Source: Arsenicitalea aurantiaca (GTDB lineage: Bacteria > Pseudomonadota > Alphaproteobacteria > Rhizobiales > Devosiaceae). From it: 64,000 nt of DNA. The position numbers and the translations under genes were made by a program. Location of the stretch: the NCBI RefSeq assembly GCF_003994485.1, contig NZ_RZNJ01000004.1, positions 186,001 through 250,000 on the forward strand. Reading direction: 5' to 3'. Below the pieces are notes generated by a model. The model was not told the DNA's origin. It did no database searches and worked only from the letters and a program-made list of their open reading frames with translations. Each line of letters starts with the position of its first letter. The first letter of the stretch is position 1. Positions 42,120-51,716 of the stretch are shown here, piece after piece.

Positions 42120-43064
42120 GTGACCATCGAGATCAATTCCGCCACGCCTCAGGGCACGCCGCCCGCCGGCCTCATCAAGGACGCCTCGACCCAGAGCTTC
42201 CGCGCCGACGTGCTCGAAGCCTCGCTCGAAGCGCCGGTGCTGGTGGATTTCTGGGCGCCCTGGTGCGGCCCGTGCCGGCAGCTCACCCCCGCGCTTGAAA
42301 AGGTCGTGAACGAGAAGGGGGGCAAGGTCCGGCTCGTCAAGGTCAATATCGACGAGAACCAGGCGCTGGCCGGCCAAATGGGCATCCAGTCGATCCCGGC
42401 CGTCTTCGCCTTTGCCGGCGGCCGGCCGGTGGACGGGTTCATGGGCGCGCTGCCCGAAAGCGAGGTGCGCCGCTTCATCGACAAGGTGATCGCGGGCGCC
42501 CCTGCGGCGAAACCCCAGGAGGGCTCGCTCGAAGAGCAGATCGGCGCGGCCATGGAGGCGGCCGAAGCCGCGCTCGCGGCCAGGGATTTTCCGCGCGCCG
42601 CGCAGATCTTCGGCATGGTGATCCAGCACCAGCCCGACCACGCCGAGGCGCTGATCGGGATCGCGCGGGTCTATCTCGAAGTGGGCGAACTCGACGAGGC
42701 GCGGGCGGCGCTCGACCAGGTGCCCGAGCCCAAGCGCACGGGCGCAGGCTTTGCTTCGGTCGAATCGGCGCTGCGCCTTGCGACCGAGGCGGCGGAGCTC
42801 TCGGGCGGCGGGGCAGAGCTCGAGGCGCGGCTTGCTGCTGATCCGGACGACCATGAAGCGCGTTTCGAACTTGCGATCCTGCGCAATGGGGAAAACCGCC
42901 GGGTCGAGGCGGCCGAAGCGCTGGTGGCGCTGATGAAGCGCGACCGGGAGTGGAACGAGGACGGCGCGCGGCGCAAGCTGCTCGAATTCTTCGAGGCCTG
43001 GGGCCCGAAGGACCCCGCAACGCTCAAGGGCCGCAGGCTGCTTTCGGCCCTGCTGTTTTCCTGA
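42120..43064 (+). CDS. Thioredoxin-TPR chaperone, CnoX (YbbN)-like
   Basis: 314-residue protein: thioredoxin domain about 18-125 with active site WCGPC (48-52) and cis-proline in QSIPAVFAF, then a tetratricopeptide-like region (about 150-310) with repeated Ala/Leu helices (EQIGAAMEAAEAALAARDF, and DHAEALIGIARVYLEVGELD). E. coli CnoX has SxxC; alphaproteobacterial homologues keep CxxC and can reduce as well as hold unfolded proteins. GTG 42120 (GGGAAGGG upstream) starts the protein; the open frame to 41937 is not part of it. It is followed by the LON-domain gene after 11 bases. Confidence 0.9.
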   Translation: MTIEINSATPQGTPPAGLIKDASTQSFRADVLEASLEAPVLVDFWAPWCGPCRQLTPALEKVVNEKGGKVRLVKVNIDENQALAGQMGIQSIPAVFAFAGGRPVDGFMGALPESEVRRFIDKVIAGAPAAKPQEGSLEEQIGAAMEAAEAALAARDFPRAAQIFGMVIQHQPDHAEALIGIARVYLEVGELDEARAALDQVPEPKRTGAGFASVESALRLATEAAELSGGGAELEARLAADPDDHEARFELAILRNGENRRVEAAEALVALMKRDREWNEDGARRKLLEFFEAWGPKDPATLKGRRLLSALLFS

Positions 43065-43075
43065 AGACGAGGCCC

Positions 43076-43747
43076 ATGCACAAGCGCCCGCACACCACCA
43101 AGGACCTGCCCCGGAGCATTCCGGTGTTCCCGCTTTCGGGCGCCTTGCTCCTGCCCTTCGCGCAGCGCCCGCTCAACATCTTCGAGCCGCGCTATATCGA
43201 AATGGTGGACCACGCCCTGTCAGGGGACCGGCTGATCGGGCTCATCCAGCCCGCCGAGCCTGACGGGGAAGAGGAGAGCCCGCTCGGCCGCGCGCCGCTG
43301 AAATCGGTCGGCTGCGTGGGGCGGCTCACCCATTTCGAGGAGACGAGCGAGGGGCGCTATTTCATCATCCTCGAGGGGATCTGCCGGTTCGCGCTCGTTT
43401 CCGAGCTCAACGTGCGCACGCCCTTCCGCCAGTGCGTGATCGATGCGAGCCGCTTCGAATCCGATTTCGAGCGCACCCATGGCGAGGGCGCGGTGGATCG
43501 CGATCGCTTCCTCAAGATGATGCGCGACTATGCCGATTTCGGTGATTTCGAGCTCAACTGGGACGAGATCAACAAGACCGGGACCGCCGACCTCGTCAAT
43601 TTCTGCTGCATGGTCAGCCCCTATGGGGCGGCCGAAAAGCAGGTGCTGCTCGAAGCGCCCTCGCTCGAGGAGCGGGCCGAGACGCTGATCGCCATGGCCG
43701 AATACGAGATGGCGCGCGGCCAGTCGGACGGCCCGGTGCTGCAGTGA
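43076..43747 (+). CDS. LON peptidase substrate-binding domain protein
   Basis: 223-residue protein made only of the N-terminal substrate-binding (PUA-like) domain of Lon, without ATPase or protease domains. Seen: SIPVFPLSGALLLPFAQRPLNIFEPRY (begins about 14; LPNIFEPRY-type), VGCVGRLTHFEE and GRYFIILEGICRF. The role of stand-alone LON-domain proteins is unknown, perhaps binding unfolded segments. ATG 43076 with GACGAGG upstream. Coupled to the Trm112 gene by GTGA overlap. The thioredoxin-LON-Trm112 order recurs in Rhizobiales as far as I know. Confidence 0.9.
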   Translation: MHKRPHTTKDLPRSIPVFPLSGALLLPFAQRPLNIFEPRYIEMVDHALSGDRLIGLIQPAEPDGEEESPLGRAPLKSVGCVGRLTHFEETSEGRYFIILEGICRFALVSELNVRTPFRQCVIDASRFESDFERTHGEGAVDRDRFLKMMRDYADFGDFELNWDEINKTGTADLVNFCCMVSPYGAAEKQVLLEAPSLEERAETLIAMAEYEMARGQSDGPVLQ

Positions 43748-44025
43748 GCGAAGATGAACCGGGCGGCCCCGCTGCGGCGGCGCCGGCCGGAAAGCCGGAG
43801 CCCCGGGTAAAGGTCGACCCCAGGACGCTCGAAATGCTCGTCTGCCCGCTGACCAAGACCCGGCTGACGCTGACCGCGGGCGGGGAGGAGCTGGTCTCGA
43901 CCGTGGCGCGGCTCGCCTTTCCGATCCGCCGTGGCGTGCCGGTCTTGAGCCTTGACGAGGCGCGCCCGCTTTCGGACGAGGAACTGGTTGCCGCCGTGCC
44001 CGAACTGCGCGGCCGGCGCGACTGA
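43744..44025 (+). CDS. Trm112 family protein
   Basis: 93 residues. The Trm112-like core (about 24-80) is DPRTLEMLVCPLTKTRL, with one Cys, then ELVSTVARLAFPIRRGVPVL, close to the YcaR-type consensus LVC-P-TK and AYPIRDGIPVM. The N-terminal 20 residues are Pro/Ala-rich. Bacterial members are small, of unknown role; eukaryotic Trm112 is an activator of methyltransferases. GTG 43744 overlaps the previous stop. Its TGA lies in a CTGAGCGCTCAG palindrome shared with the stop of the convergent permease gene. Confidence 0.9.
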   Translation: MSEDEPGGPAAAAPAGKPEPRVKVDPRTLEMLVCPLTKTRLTLTAGGEELVSTVARLAFPIRRGVPVLSLDEARPLSDEELVAAVPELRGRRD

Positions 44026-44029
44026 GCGC

Positions 44030-44775
44030 TCAGGCCGCCGGCAGCGGCGCCCCGCCCCGTCGCCCGAGCCGGCGCTCGATGGCCGAGAGCCCGTCATAGA
44101 TCAGGACGGCGAGGACCGCGACGATGAGCCCGCCCTGCAGGATGAAGGCGATGTTGTTGGAGAGGAGCCCGGCAATGATCACCTCCCCCAGCGTCGAGGC
44201 GGCGACCGTCGAGCCGATGGTGGCGGTGGCGAGCGAAATGACGATGGAGAGCCGCACGCCCGCAAGGATGACCGGCAGGGCGAGCGGCAGTTCGACGCCC
44301 ACGAGCCGCTGCCAGCCGGTCATGCCCATGCCGCGCGCCGCCTCGCGCACGGCGGGCGGGGTGGCGGTGAGCCCGGTGAGCGCATTTTCGAAGATCGGCA
44401 GGAGCCCGTAGAGAAAGAGCGCAACGAAGGTCGGACCATTGCCGAACCCGAGAATGGGGACGGCGAGCGCGAGGACGGCGACGGGGGGAAAGGTCTGCCC
44501 GATATTGGCAAGGCTGCGCGAGAGAGGGAGAAAATCCTCGCCCGCGCGCCGCGTCACGACGATGGCGAGGCCGATGGCGACGATGCTCGCGGCGAGCACT
44601 GCGCCGAGCACGATGCCCAGATGGCTGAGGGTGAGCCGGAGAAGGCTCGACTGGGTATAGATCGGGGGCTGGTTGGGCCGGTTGAGCGGCGCAAAGGCCC
44701 AGCCGAACGCGCCGGGCGCGAAAATGAACGCGACCAATAGCCCGAGGACGAGGAGCCGGATGACGAGCCCCGGCC

Positions 44776-44779
<4 letters not shown>
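44030..44779 (-). CDS. yehW: Osmoprotectant ABC transporter permease (YehW-like)
   Basis: 249-residue inner membrane permease of the glycine-betaine/choline importer family. Six hydrophobic helices; the conserved loop AVREAARGMGMTGWQRLVGV, matching the EAA motif, and ANIGQTFPPVAVLAL are visible. It is the short permease of the pair, as YehW is in E. coli. Its ATG overlaps the ATPase stop (ATGA). Part of osmF-yehY-yehX-yehW, the low-affinity betaine or stress system in E. coli and Salmonella. Confidence 0.9.
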
Positions 44780-45728
<949 letters not shown>

Positions 45729-45732
<4 letters not shown>

Positions 45733-46931
45733 GAGCGGCCTCTTTTCTGGGGCGAGGCGAGCTCGACAAGCGCATCGAGCACGATGCCGGCGCCCATGGC
45801 GAGGATGACGGTGGGGACGGCCCCGAGCAGGACGAGATCCATCGCAGTCTGCCCGATGCCCTGGAAGACGAAGACGCCGAAGCCCCCGCCCCCGATCAGC
45901 GCGGCGATGGTGGCAAGCCCGATATTCTGCACGAGTACGATGCGGATGCCGGTGAGGATGACGGGGAAGGCGAGCGGCATCTGGACCCCGGCGAGCCGCT
46001 GCCAATTGGTCATGCCCATGCCGCGCGCCGCATCATTGGCCGCACGCGGCACCGCGCCGAGCCCGACCACGGTGTTGGCGACGACCGGCAGCAGCGAATA
46101 GGCAAAGAGCGCGACGAGCGCCGGCGCCGTGCCGATGCCCGAAACCCCGAGCGCCGAGGCGCCGGGCACATTGGCCGCAACCCACGCCAGAGGCGCGATG
46201 AGGAGGCCGAAAAGCGCGATCGAGGGGATGGTCTGGACCATGTTGAGGACGTTGAGGGTGGCCGCGCGCAGGGGCCGCACCTTGTGGCAGAGCATGCCGA
46301 GCGGCACCCCCACAAGGGTTGCGGCGGCGAGCGAACCGAAAGCGAGGAGGACATGGGTTTCCGCCTCGCGCCAGAAGGCGGAGGCGCGGTTTTCGTATTC
46401 GCGGAGGACCGAGAGCGCGTCCCAGGCGCCGCTCAGGAGGATGGCGGCAAGGACCGCAGCAAGGCCGAGGACGAGCCCGATGCGCATGAGGGGCGAGAGC
46501 GCAAGCCGGCTCAGCGCATCGGCGGCGAGCAGCGCAAAGGCGGCGAGCAGCACCCAGAAGCCCGAACCGGGCGACACCCGGGCGAGCGCATCGCCCTCGG
46601 GCGTCAGATGGCGGCCGGCCTCGCCGATGAGTACGAGGAGAAGGAGGAGAGCAGAAAGGCTCGCCGCGAGCCGCAGGCGCGCCGGGGTGCGGAGGAGTGC
46701 AACAGCAAGCACGAGGAGGGACGCGGACAAGAGAACGACGCCCCAGACCGGCCCGAGCGCGATAAAGAGTTGGGCCCCCTCCCCCGGCACGATGCGGTTG
46801 GCGCGAAAGGCGGCGAAGGGGAGGAAGAGGCCGGCGAACCCGAGCGCCGCGATGACGACGCCTAGAAGATCGAGGCGAAAACGAAACTGTCCCTGGCGCG
46901 GGCGGGCAAGGGGCACGGCGCTGGCCTGCAT
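45729..46931 (-). CDS. yehY: Osmoprotectant ABC transporter permease, long form (YehY-like)
   Basis: 400-residue permease, close to YehY (385 residues). The first 180 residues form about six extra membrane helices (ALLRTPARLRLAAS, and WVLLAAFALLAADALSRLAL), after which the OpuBB-type core begins at ETHVLLAFGSLAAATLVG and continues with MVQTIPSIALFGLLIAPLAWV and the EAA loop AARGMGMTNWQRLAGV. ATG 46931 follows AGGATGAG; a GTG at 46934 would add one residue. Together with YehW it should form the heterodimeric channel. Confidence 0.9.
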
Positions 46932-47008
46932 CACTCATCCTGCTCGCTGCGGGCCGGGAGGGCCGGGCGCGAGGGCGACTTCGCCCCCGCGCGGGGATCG
47001 ATCGGGGC

Positions 47009-47917
47009 CTAGAGGAAGCCGCCCGTGGTGAGGAAATCCTCGGCGACCGCATCGGCAGGCTCGCCATTGACCTGGACGCGCCCATTGAGGGTCTGGAGGG
47101 TTTCGAGGTCGAGCGCCGCAAAGACCGGGGCGAGGAGATCGGCGATCTGCGGATATTCGTCCAGGACCTCGCGGCGGACGATCGGGGACGGCAGGTAGAC
47201 CGGCTGCACGCCCTCATCATCCTCGAGCACGACGAGGCCCGAGGCCGAGATCGCGCCGTCGGTGCCATAGACCATGGCGGCATTGGCGCCAGAAGTCTGC
47301 TGGGCGGCCGCGGCGATGGTGGCGGCCGTATCGCCGCCCGAAAGCGTGATCAGCTGCTCGGGCGCGAGGGTGAAGCCGTAGACCTCCTGGAATTTCGGCA
47401 GGGCGGCAGGCGAGTTGACGAATTCCGAGGACGCGGCGAGGACCACCTCGCCCCCCTCTTCGACATAGCGGCCGAAATCGCTCATCGACACGAGCCCGTT
47501 GGCCTCGGCCACATCGCTGCGCACGGCGATGGCCCAGGTGTTGTTGGCGGGCGCGGGCGAGAGCCAGACGATGTCGTTGGCCTCACCATCGAGTTCGGTG
47601 GCGCGCTGGTAGCCGGCCTGCGCATCATTCCAGACGGGCTCGTCGGCGAGCTCGAAGAAGAAGGCCGCGTTGCCGGTATATTCGGGATAGATGTCGATTT
47701 CGCCCGCGATGATCGCCTCGCGCACGATCGGGGTGCCGCCGAGCTGGATGCGGTCGGTGACGGGGATGTCGTTGGCTTCGAGCACCTTGAGGATGATGTT
47801 GCCCAGGACCCCGCCTTCGGTATCGATCTTGGAGGAGACGACGACCTGCGCCTGCGCGCTGGCGATCGTAAGGGCAAGCGCGGCTGCCGCGCCCATCAAC
47901 TGTGTTCCAAGGCGCAT
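47009..47917 (-). CDS. osmF: Osmoprotectant ABC transporter substrate-binding protein (OsmF/YehZ-like)
   Basis: 302-residue periplasmic protein of the OpuAC/OpuBC family. Signal peptide 1-23, cleaved after AQA. Seen: SKIDTEGGVLGNIILKVLEAN, GEIDIYPEYTGNAAFFF (aromatic ligand-box segment; the tyrosine in YPEYTG supports quaternary ammonium binding), and AALPKFQEVYGFTLA. ATG 47917 has GGGAG upstream. First gene of the four-gene osmF-yehYXW unit. Ligand probably glycine betaine, choline or a related compound, by family. Confidence 0.92.
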   Translation of the reverse strand: MRLGTQLMGAAAALALTIASAQAQVVVSSKIDTEGGVLGNIILKVLEANDIPVTDRIQLGGTPIVREAIIAGEIDIYPEYTGNAAFFFELADEPVWNDAQAGYQRATELDGEANDIVWLSPAPANNTWAIAVRSDVAEANGLVSMSDFGRYVEEGGEVVLAASSEFVNSPAALPKFQEVYGFTLAPEQLITLSGGDTAATIAAAAQQTSGANAAMVYGTDGAISASGLVVLEDDEGVQPVYLPSPIVRREVLDEYPQIADLLAPVFAALDLETLQTLNGRVQVNGEPADAVAEDFLTTGGFL

Positions 47918-48046
47918 GCGACAACTCCCATTGAAAGAAAAGGACAAAGCCGCGTCCCTGCCGGAGGAGGGGCGAGGGCGCGGAACTTTGTCTGAGAAGC
48001 GGAACGCGGCGCGACGGCTATCGGTTCCCGCGCGGCCACAAAAAAT

Positions 48047-49132
48047 TCAGGGCAGTTCGTAAGTGAGGGAAAAGTAGATGAGCGTCGTGTTGGTGAAATT
48101 GCTGTGCTGGACCGCGCTCGAGGCGCCGCCATTGGTCTGGTAGAGGACGATTTCGGTGGCGTTGGGACCGATGATGCCCTGAAGCGCACCGACGACCGCG
48201 AAGCTCGTCGAATAGCCGACGCTCATCGTCGTCCATATGGTGCCGGGCGCTGCCGCAAAGGGCAGTCCGGTAAGGCGCGCGGCTCCGGTCGAGGTGCCCC
48301 GCTGCGAGAGATGGAGCGTGCCCGAGACGAAGCAGAGCCGCCCGATGCGGGTGTAGCGGCCGGCATTCTGGCTGCCATGCACGACCCCGACCGAGGCGTT
48401 GCCGAAACTGACCGAGGGGGTGAAGCTGCCCTCGGCATAAGCGTCGAGCACGTTGGGATCGGCGCTGGGCGCGGGCGTGGCTGGAAAGCCGAGCCGGCCC
48501 GCCCCGAGCATCACCCCCTCGTCCGAGAGCCGAAGGGCTTCGGACCAGGCGCTGCCATCGGCGGAAAGCTTGACGCTGAGATCATCGCTTCCCGATAGAC
48601 CGATCTCGGCCCGTCCTGAGGCGCCCGACTGGAAGACGAGGCTCGCCGTATCGGCCGGCCCGGCCTTGTCGATCATGAGCCGATGGTCGGTGCCATCATG
48701 GGCAAAAAGGCTCGCAGGACCGCGCAGGGCGAGCCGGTTCGTGGCATCGGGCGCCGTGTTGATGCCGAGGCTCGGAAGTCCAGCGGGCCCGGTCGAAAAA
48801 AAGACCTGCCAGCCGGTTTCGGTGAAGACGAGAAGCGCCTCTTCATCGCGCACGAAGACGAGCCAGCCCGGCCGGGGGTGGGAGAAATGCCAGGCGCCAT
48901 CGCGGAACTGGGCGATCGCCCCCTCCGCCCCGGCCCATGCGCCGGCGGCTGCTGGGGGCACGAGATGGGCGTCGCCCTCGAGAGGCGCGGTGGGCGGAAC
49001 GGTTGGGGTGCGCGAGAGGACGGCGGGCTGGACGATGCGCTCGAGCACGGCCATCGCCTCGTTGAAGGTCACCTGGCGCAGGCCCTGCTGCGCCGCGATA
49101 TTGGGGAGGCCGAGCCTCGGGGTCTGGTCCAT
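48047..49132 (-). CDS. DUF2793-family (phage/GTA tail-associated) protein
   Basis: 361 residues. The N-terminal 120 residues match the DUF2793 pattern (TPRLGLPNIAAQQGLRQVTFNEA with the typical ALAVL-like helix, then HFSHPRPGWLVFV), found in gene transfer agents and tailed-phage tail or fibre genes of alphaproteobacteria. The C-terminal half (about 240-361) is beta-rich and of low similarity to anything I recognise, like a receptor-binding or C1q-like fibre tip (TMSVGYSTSFAVVG, SNFTNTTLIYFSLTYELP). No other phage gene is next to it. Start ATG 49132. Confidence 0.78.
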   Translation of the reverse strand: MDQTPRLGLPNIAAQQGLRQVTFNEAMAVLERIVQPAVLSRTPTVPPTAPLEGDAHLVPPAAAGAWAGAEGAIAQFRDGAWHFSHPRPGWLVFVRDEEALLVFTETGWQVFFSTGPAGLPSLGINTAPDATNRLALRGPASLFAHDGTDHRLMIDKAGPADTASLVFQSGASGRAEIGLSGSDDLSVKLSADGSAWSEALRLSDEGVMLGAGRLGFPATPAPSADPNVLDAYAEGSFTPSVSFGNASVGVVHGSQNAGRYTRIGRLCFVSGTLHLSQRGTSTGAARLTGLPFAAAPGTIWTTMSVGYSTSFAVVGALQGIIGPNATEIVLYQTNGGASSAVQHSNFTNTTLIYFSLTYELP

Positions 49133-49208
49133 CGATATCTCCCGGAATTGCGTTGTGACCGATCCTAAGGACGGGCGCGCAACCCGGGGACAAGTGCCCG
49201 GAAATAAG

Positions 49209-49236
49209 CGAAGGGCGGGGAAAACCCCGCCCTTCG
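49209..49236 (-). terminator. Hairpin, probable terminator
   Basis: CGAAGGGCGGGG (49209-49220) pairs perfectly with 49225-49236 across AAAA. It lies 39 bases beyond the stop of the small membrane-peptide gene on the minus strand. The T-run is poor, so it may act as an mRNA-stabilising stem. Confidence 0.6.
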
Positions 49237-49274
49237 TTCATCATCGTCTTTCAGCAACGTCGTGGGCTTGAACC

Positions 49275-49352
49275 TCAGCTGATGAAAAGCACGATGATGA
49301 TGATCAGCCAGATCGGAACACCCAGGAGCCAGAGGCCAAGTGCCTTGAACAT
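49275..49352 (-). CDS. Very short membrane peptide, 25 residues
   Basis: Too short for most gene finders: ATG 49352 to TGA 49275. The peptide begins MFKALGLW, has a run of isoleucines in the middle and ends in FIS, making one membrane helix. Start supported by GAGGAGA with 8 bases to the ATG. Only 21 bases separate its start from the stop of the large membrane protein gene upstream on the same strand. Function unknown; such peptides often bind and regulate a membrane partner, which here could be the neighbour (inference). Confidence 0.65.
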   Translation of the reverse strand: MFKALGLWLLGVPIWLIIIIVLFIS

Positions 49353-49373
49353 GGTATGTTTCTCCTCTTGTTC

Positions 49374-50450
49374 TCAGTAGCGCCGGAAGACGTCGGCGAA
49401 CTCGGTGCCTTCATCGCGGTGACGGCCACCCATGGACGCGGCCCAGTAGGCCCCGATGGCAGCGGCGAGCAGGGCCGCGGCGGTCAGGAAGGCTGCAACG
49501 ACGCTGGTGCGGCGAGCGGTCTCGGCGGCCTCGACGGCCTGAGCCGCAGCGGCATCGATATTGGCGACGACCTCGTCGACACGGGCCTCGGCTTCTTCCT
49601 GGGTGAGGCCGGTATTGGTGGCGATCACCTGAGCAAGATAGACGCGGTCGGTTTCGGAGAATTCGCCTTCAACCGCACTGCGGGCGAGGATACGGCCGGC
49701 TTCGTCGCGAAGCGCGGTGGTATCGACAGTGGTGGTCGTTGCGACCGGAGCGACAGGCGCCGGAGTGGTGGCAGCAGGCGCCGGGGTGGTGACAGGTGCC
49801 GCCGGGGCGTCCGCATCGGCGTCATCAGCCGGAGCCACGGGCGTTGCCGGGGCGGCAGGCGTTGCCGGAGCCGGGGTTTCGGCAACCGGAGCCTCTTCGG
49901 TGCCGGCAGGAGCCGGGCGGAAGAGCACGTCGGTGAAGTAGGCAGTGGGGTCGAACCCGTCGGCAGCTTCGGCAACATCGCCGGCAGCAGTCGCCGAGGC
50001 GAGGGTTGCGGTCGATGCGATTGAGCCGACGGTGTTGGCCAGAGCGCCGACGCCGCTGACGGCGAGAACGGCACCAAGGACGAGCGAGCCGCCCCAGACC
50101 AGAAGACCATGCGCACCATCGCGCACCGCGACTTCATGCGGGCGGGCATCGAAATGCCGGCGACGCAGACGCCCCGTGAGATAGCCGCCGGCCATGAAGC
50201 TCGACAGCAGGACCCAGAGCAGCCAGGTCGCCGCGGCAATGCCGACCCAGAGCGGATCGACGCCTTCGCGGGCATTGAAGGAGGTGAAGGAAAGCCCGAT
50301 CGCCGACCCGAAGGTCAGAAGGACGATCGAGATGGCCGAAGCGAGGACGATGCCCCCGAAAATCGCCGGCCAATCGACGTAAGAGGAATTGTCGGTGCCG
50401 TTCGTGGTCTCGATGACCTCGACCGATGCGGCTGGTGATGGAATGGTCAT
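49374..50450 (-). CDS. Membrane protein with Ala/Pro-rich linker (PhnA-like family in Rhizobiales)
   Basis: 358 residues. N-terminal membrane part with three or four helices: SSYVDWPAIFGGIVLASAIS, FGSAIGLSFTSF, WLLWVLLSSFMAGGYLTG, GLLVWGGSLVLGAVLAVSG. A long Ala/Pro/Thr-rich low-complexity linker (about 185-245) leads to an acidic coiled-coil-like part (about 250-320; TGLTQEEAEARVDEVVANID) and a C-terminal helix (SVVAAFLTAAALLAAAIG). It resembles a family annotated in rhizobia as PhnA-like, without known role. ATG 50450 has AGGAG upstream. Two tiny membrane-peptide genes flank it on the same strand. Confidence 0.8.
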   Translation of the reverse strand: MTIPSPAASVEVIETTNGTDNSSYVDWPAIFGGIVLASAISIVLLTFGSAIGLSFTSFNAREGVDPLWVGIAAATWLLWVLLSSFMAGGYLTGRLRRRHFDARPHEVAVRDGAHGLLVWGGSLVLGAVLAVSGVGALANTVGSIASTATLASATAAGDVAEAADGFDPTAYFTDVLFRPAPAGTEEAPVAETPAPATPAAPATPVAPADDADADAPAAPVTTPAPAATTPAPVAPVATTTTVDTTALRDEAGRILARSAVEGEFSETDRVYLAQVIATNTGLTQEEAEARVDEVVANIDAAAAQAVEAAETARRTSVVAAFLTAAALLAAAIGAYWAASMGGRHRDEGTEFADVFRRY

Positions 50451-50482
50451 GTGTGCGCTCCTTGCCCCTTTAAAAATTCGGC

Positions 50483-50557
50483 TCAGCGCAGGCCGATGAA
50501 GGAAAGGATCGCCATGATGATCACGATAAGACCGACGATGTAGATGATGCCGTTCAT
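50483..50557 (-). CDS. Very short membrane peptide, 24 residues
   Basis: ATG 50557 to TGA 50483, starting MNGIIYIVGLIVI and ending FIGLR: a single hydrophobic helix with an Arg anchor. GAGGGC precedes the start by about 8 bases. It is 33 bases upstream of the membrane protein gene at 50450 on the same strand and could be the first gene of a three-gene unit (24 aa, 358 aa, 25 aa). I have a memory of closely similar short peptides in Rhizobiales annotations, without function. Confidence 0.65.
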   Translation of the reverse strand: MNGIIYIVGLIVIIMAILSFIGLR

Positions 50558-50643
50558 GATTATGCCCTCGTGTTGACGCATTGGATGACTCACAACACAG
50601 GGTCGTGACCTTTGGTTGCGGCGCAGGCCCAAAAATTGTGCAG

Positions 50644-50667
50644 AAAAAAGGCGGGGTTGCCCCCGCC
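50644..50667 (-). terminator. Rho-independent terminator of the pyrimidine operon
   Basis: On the minus strand GGCGGGG pairs with CCCCGCC (50650-50667) across a 4-base loop and the stem is followed by TTTTTT (50644-50649). It lies 26 bases after the stop of the binding-protein gene, the last gene of the long operon. Confidence 0.9.
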
Positions 50668-50692
50668 CTTCCTTGATCTCGCTTGCGACCGA

Positions 50693-51685
50693 TCAGAGCC
50701 CGTCGGTGACGATGCTCGTCCAGGCGCCTTCGGGCTCGGCAGTGATCGCCGGATTGTCGGGCGAAACAGCCGAGAGCAGCGTGTCGACGGTCTGGCGGTA
50801 GTCGGCCTCGTCGAGCGCGCCGTTCGAGCCCTGGGTCAGGGCCGCGGCCTCCTCGACCTGATAGATCTGTGCGTCCAGCGTCATCGCGCCGGTCTGGTCG
50901 TTGTTGAGGATGATCTCGGCGGCTTCCTCGGGATTTTCGGCCGCATAGGCCCAGCCCCGCATGGAGGCGCGCACGAAGCGCGTCATCTGGTCGACGAATG
51001 CGGGATCCTCGAGCCGGTCCTCGAGCACATAGAGCCCGTCCTCGAGCATGCCGACGCCTTCGGCGACATAATCGAAGATGACGAGGTCTTCCTCGGGGAT
51101 GCCTGCATCGAGGATCTGCTTGAACTCGTTGTAGCGCATGGTCGAGATGCAGTCGGCCTGGCCCTGCAGCAGCGGATCGGCCGAGAAGGCCTGCCGGATG
51201 ACCTCGACGCCCTCCTCGCCCCCTTCGGTTGAGAGCCCGAGCTTGGCCATCCACGCATAGAACGGATATTCATTGCCGAAGAACCAGACCCCGAGCGTCT
51301 TGCCGGGGAAATCCTCGGTCGAGGTGATGCCCGAATCCGGCCCGCAGACCAGCTGCAGCGCGGTCTGCTTGAAGGGCTGGGCGATGTTGACGAGCGGCAC
51401 GCCGCGCTCGCGTGCGGCAAGCCCCGCCGCCATCCAGGTGGTGATGACGTCTGCGCCGCCGCCGGCGATCACCTGTTCGGGCGCGATATCGGGGCCGCCG
51501 GGCAGGATGGTGACGTCGAGGTTCTCCTCCTCGTAATAGCCTAGGTCCTTGGCGACGTAGTAGCCGGCGAACTGGCCCTGCGTGACCCATTTGAGCTGGA
51601 GGGTAAGCGCGTCCTGGGCGAACGCCCCCGAGGCGCCCATCAGAACCGTGGCGCCCACAAGGGCGCCGAGAAGCTTCGTTTTCAT
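50693..51685 (-). CDS. ABC transporter substrate-binding protein, NMT1/THI5-like
   Basis: 330-residue periplasmic protein. Signal peptide 1-23 (cleaved after AFA). NMT1-type core: LQLKWVTQGQFAGYYVAKDL (about 29-48) and DVTILPGGPDIAPEQVIAGG, the pyrimidine-like ligand entry seen in ThiY and hydroxymethylpyrimidine binding proteins. With the hydA/hyuC cluster it should bind a pyrimidine base or dihydropyrimidine (uracil, thymine, or a hydantoin). ATG 51685 follows AAAGGGGATG. Last gene of the operon before the terminator at 50644. Confidence 0.9.
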   Translation of the reverse strand: MKTKLLGALVGATVLMGASGAFAQDALTLQLKWVTQGQFAGYYVAKDLGYYEEENLDVTILPGGPDIAPEQVIAGGGADVITTWMAAGLAARERGVPLVNIAQPFKQTALQLVCGPDSGITSTEDFPGKTLGVWFFGNEYPFYAWMAKLGLSTEGGEEGVEVIRQAFSADPLLQGQADCISTMRYNEFKQILDAGIPEEDLVIFDYVAEGVGMLEDGLYVLEDRLEDPAFVDQMTRFVRASMRGWAYAAENPEEAAEIILNNDQTGAMTLDAQIYQVEEAAALTQGSNGALDEADYRQTVDTLLSAVSPDNPAITAEPEGAWTSIVTDGL

Positions 51686-51716
51686 GCTGACACATCCCCT
51701 TTTGGTTTCGGCATGC

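Noticed and set aside
48047-49132. Prophage in this part of the window
   Set aside because: Only one phage-type gene occurs. No integrase, terminase, capsid or lysis genes are present nearby.
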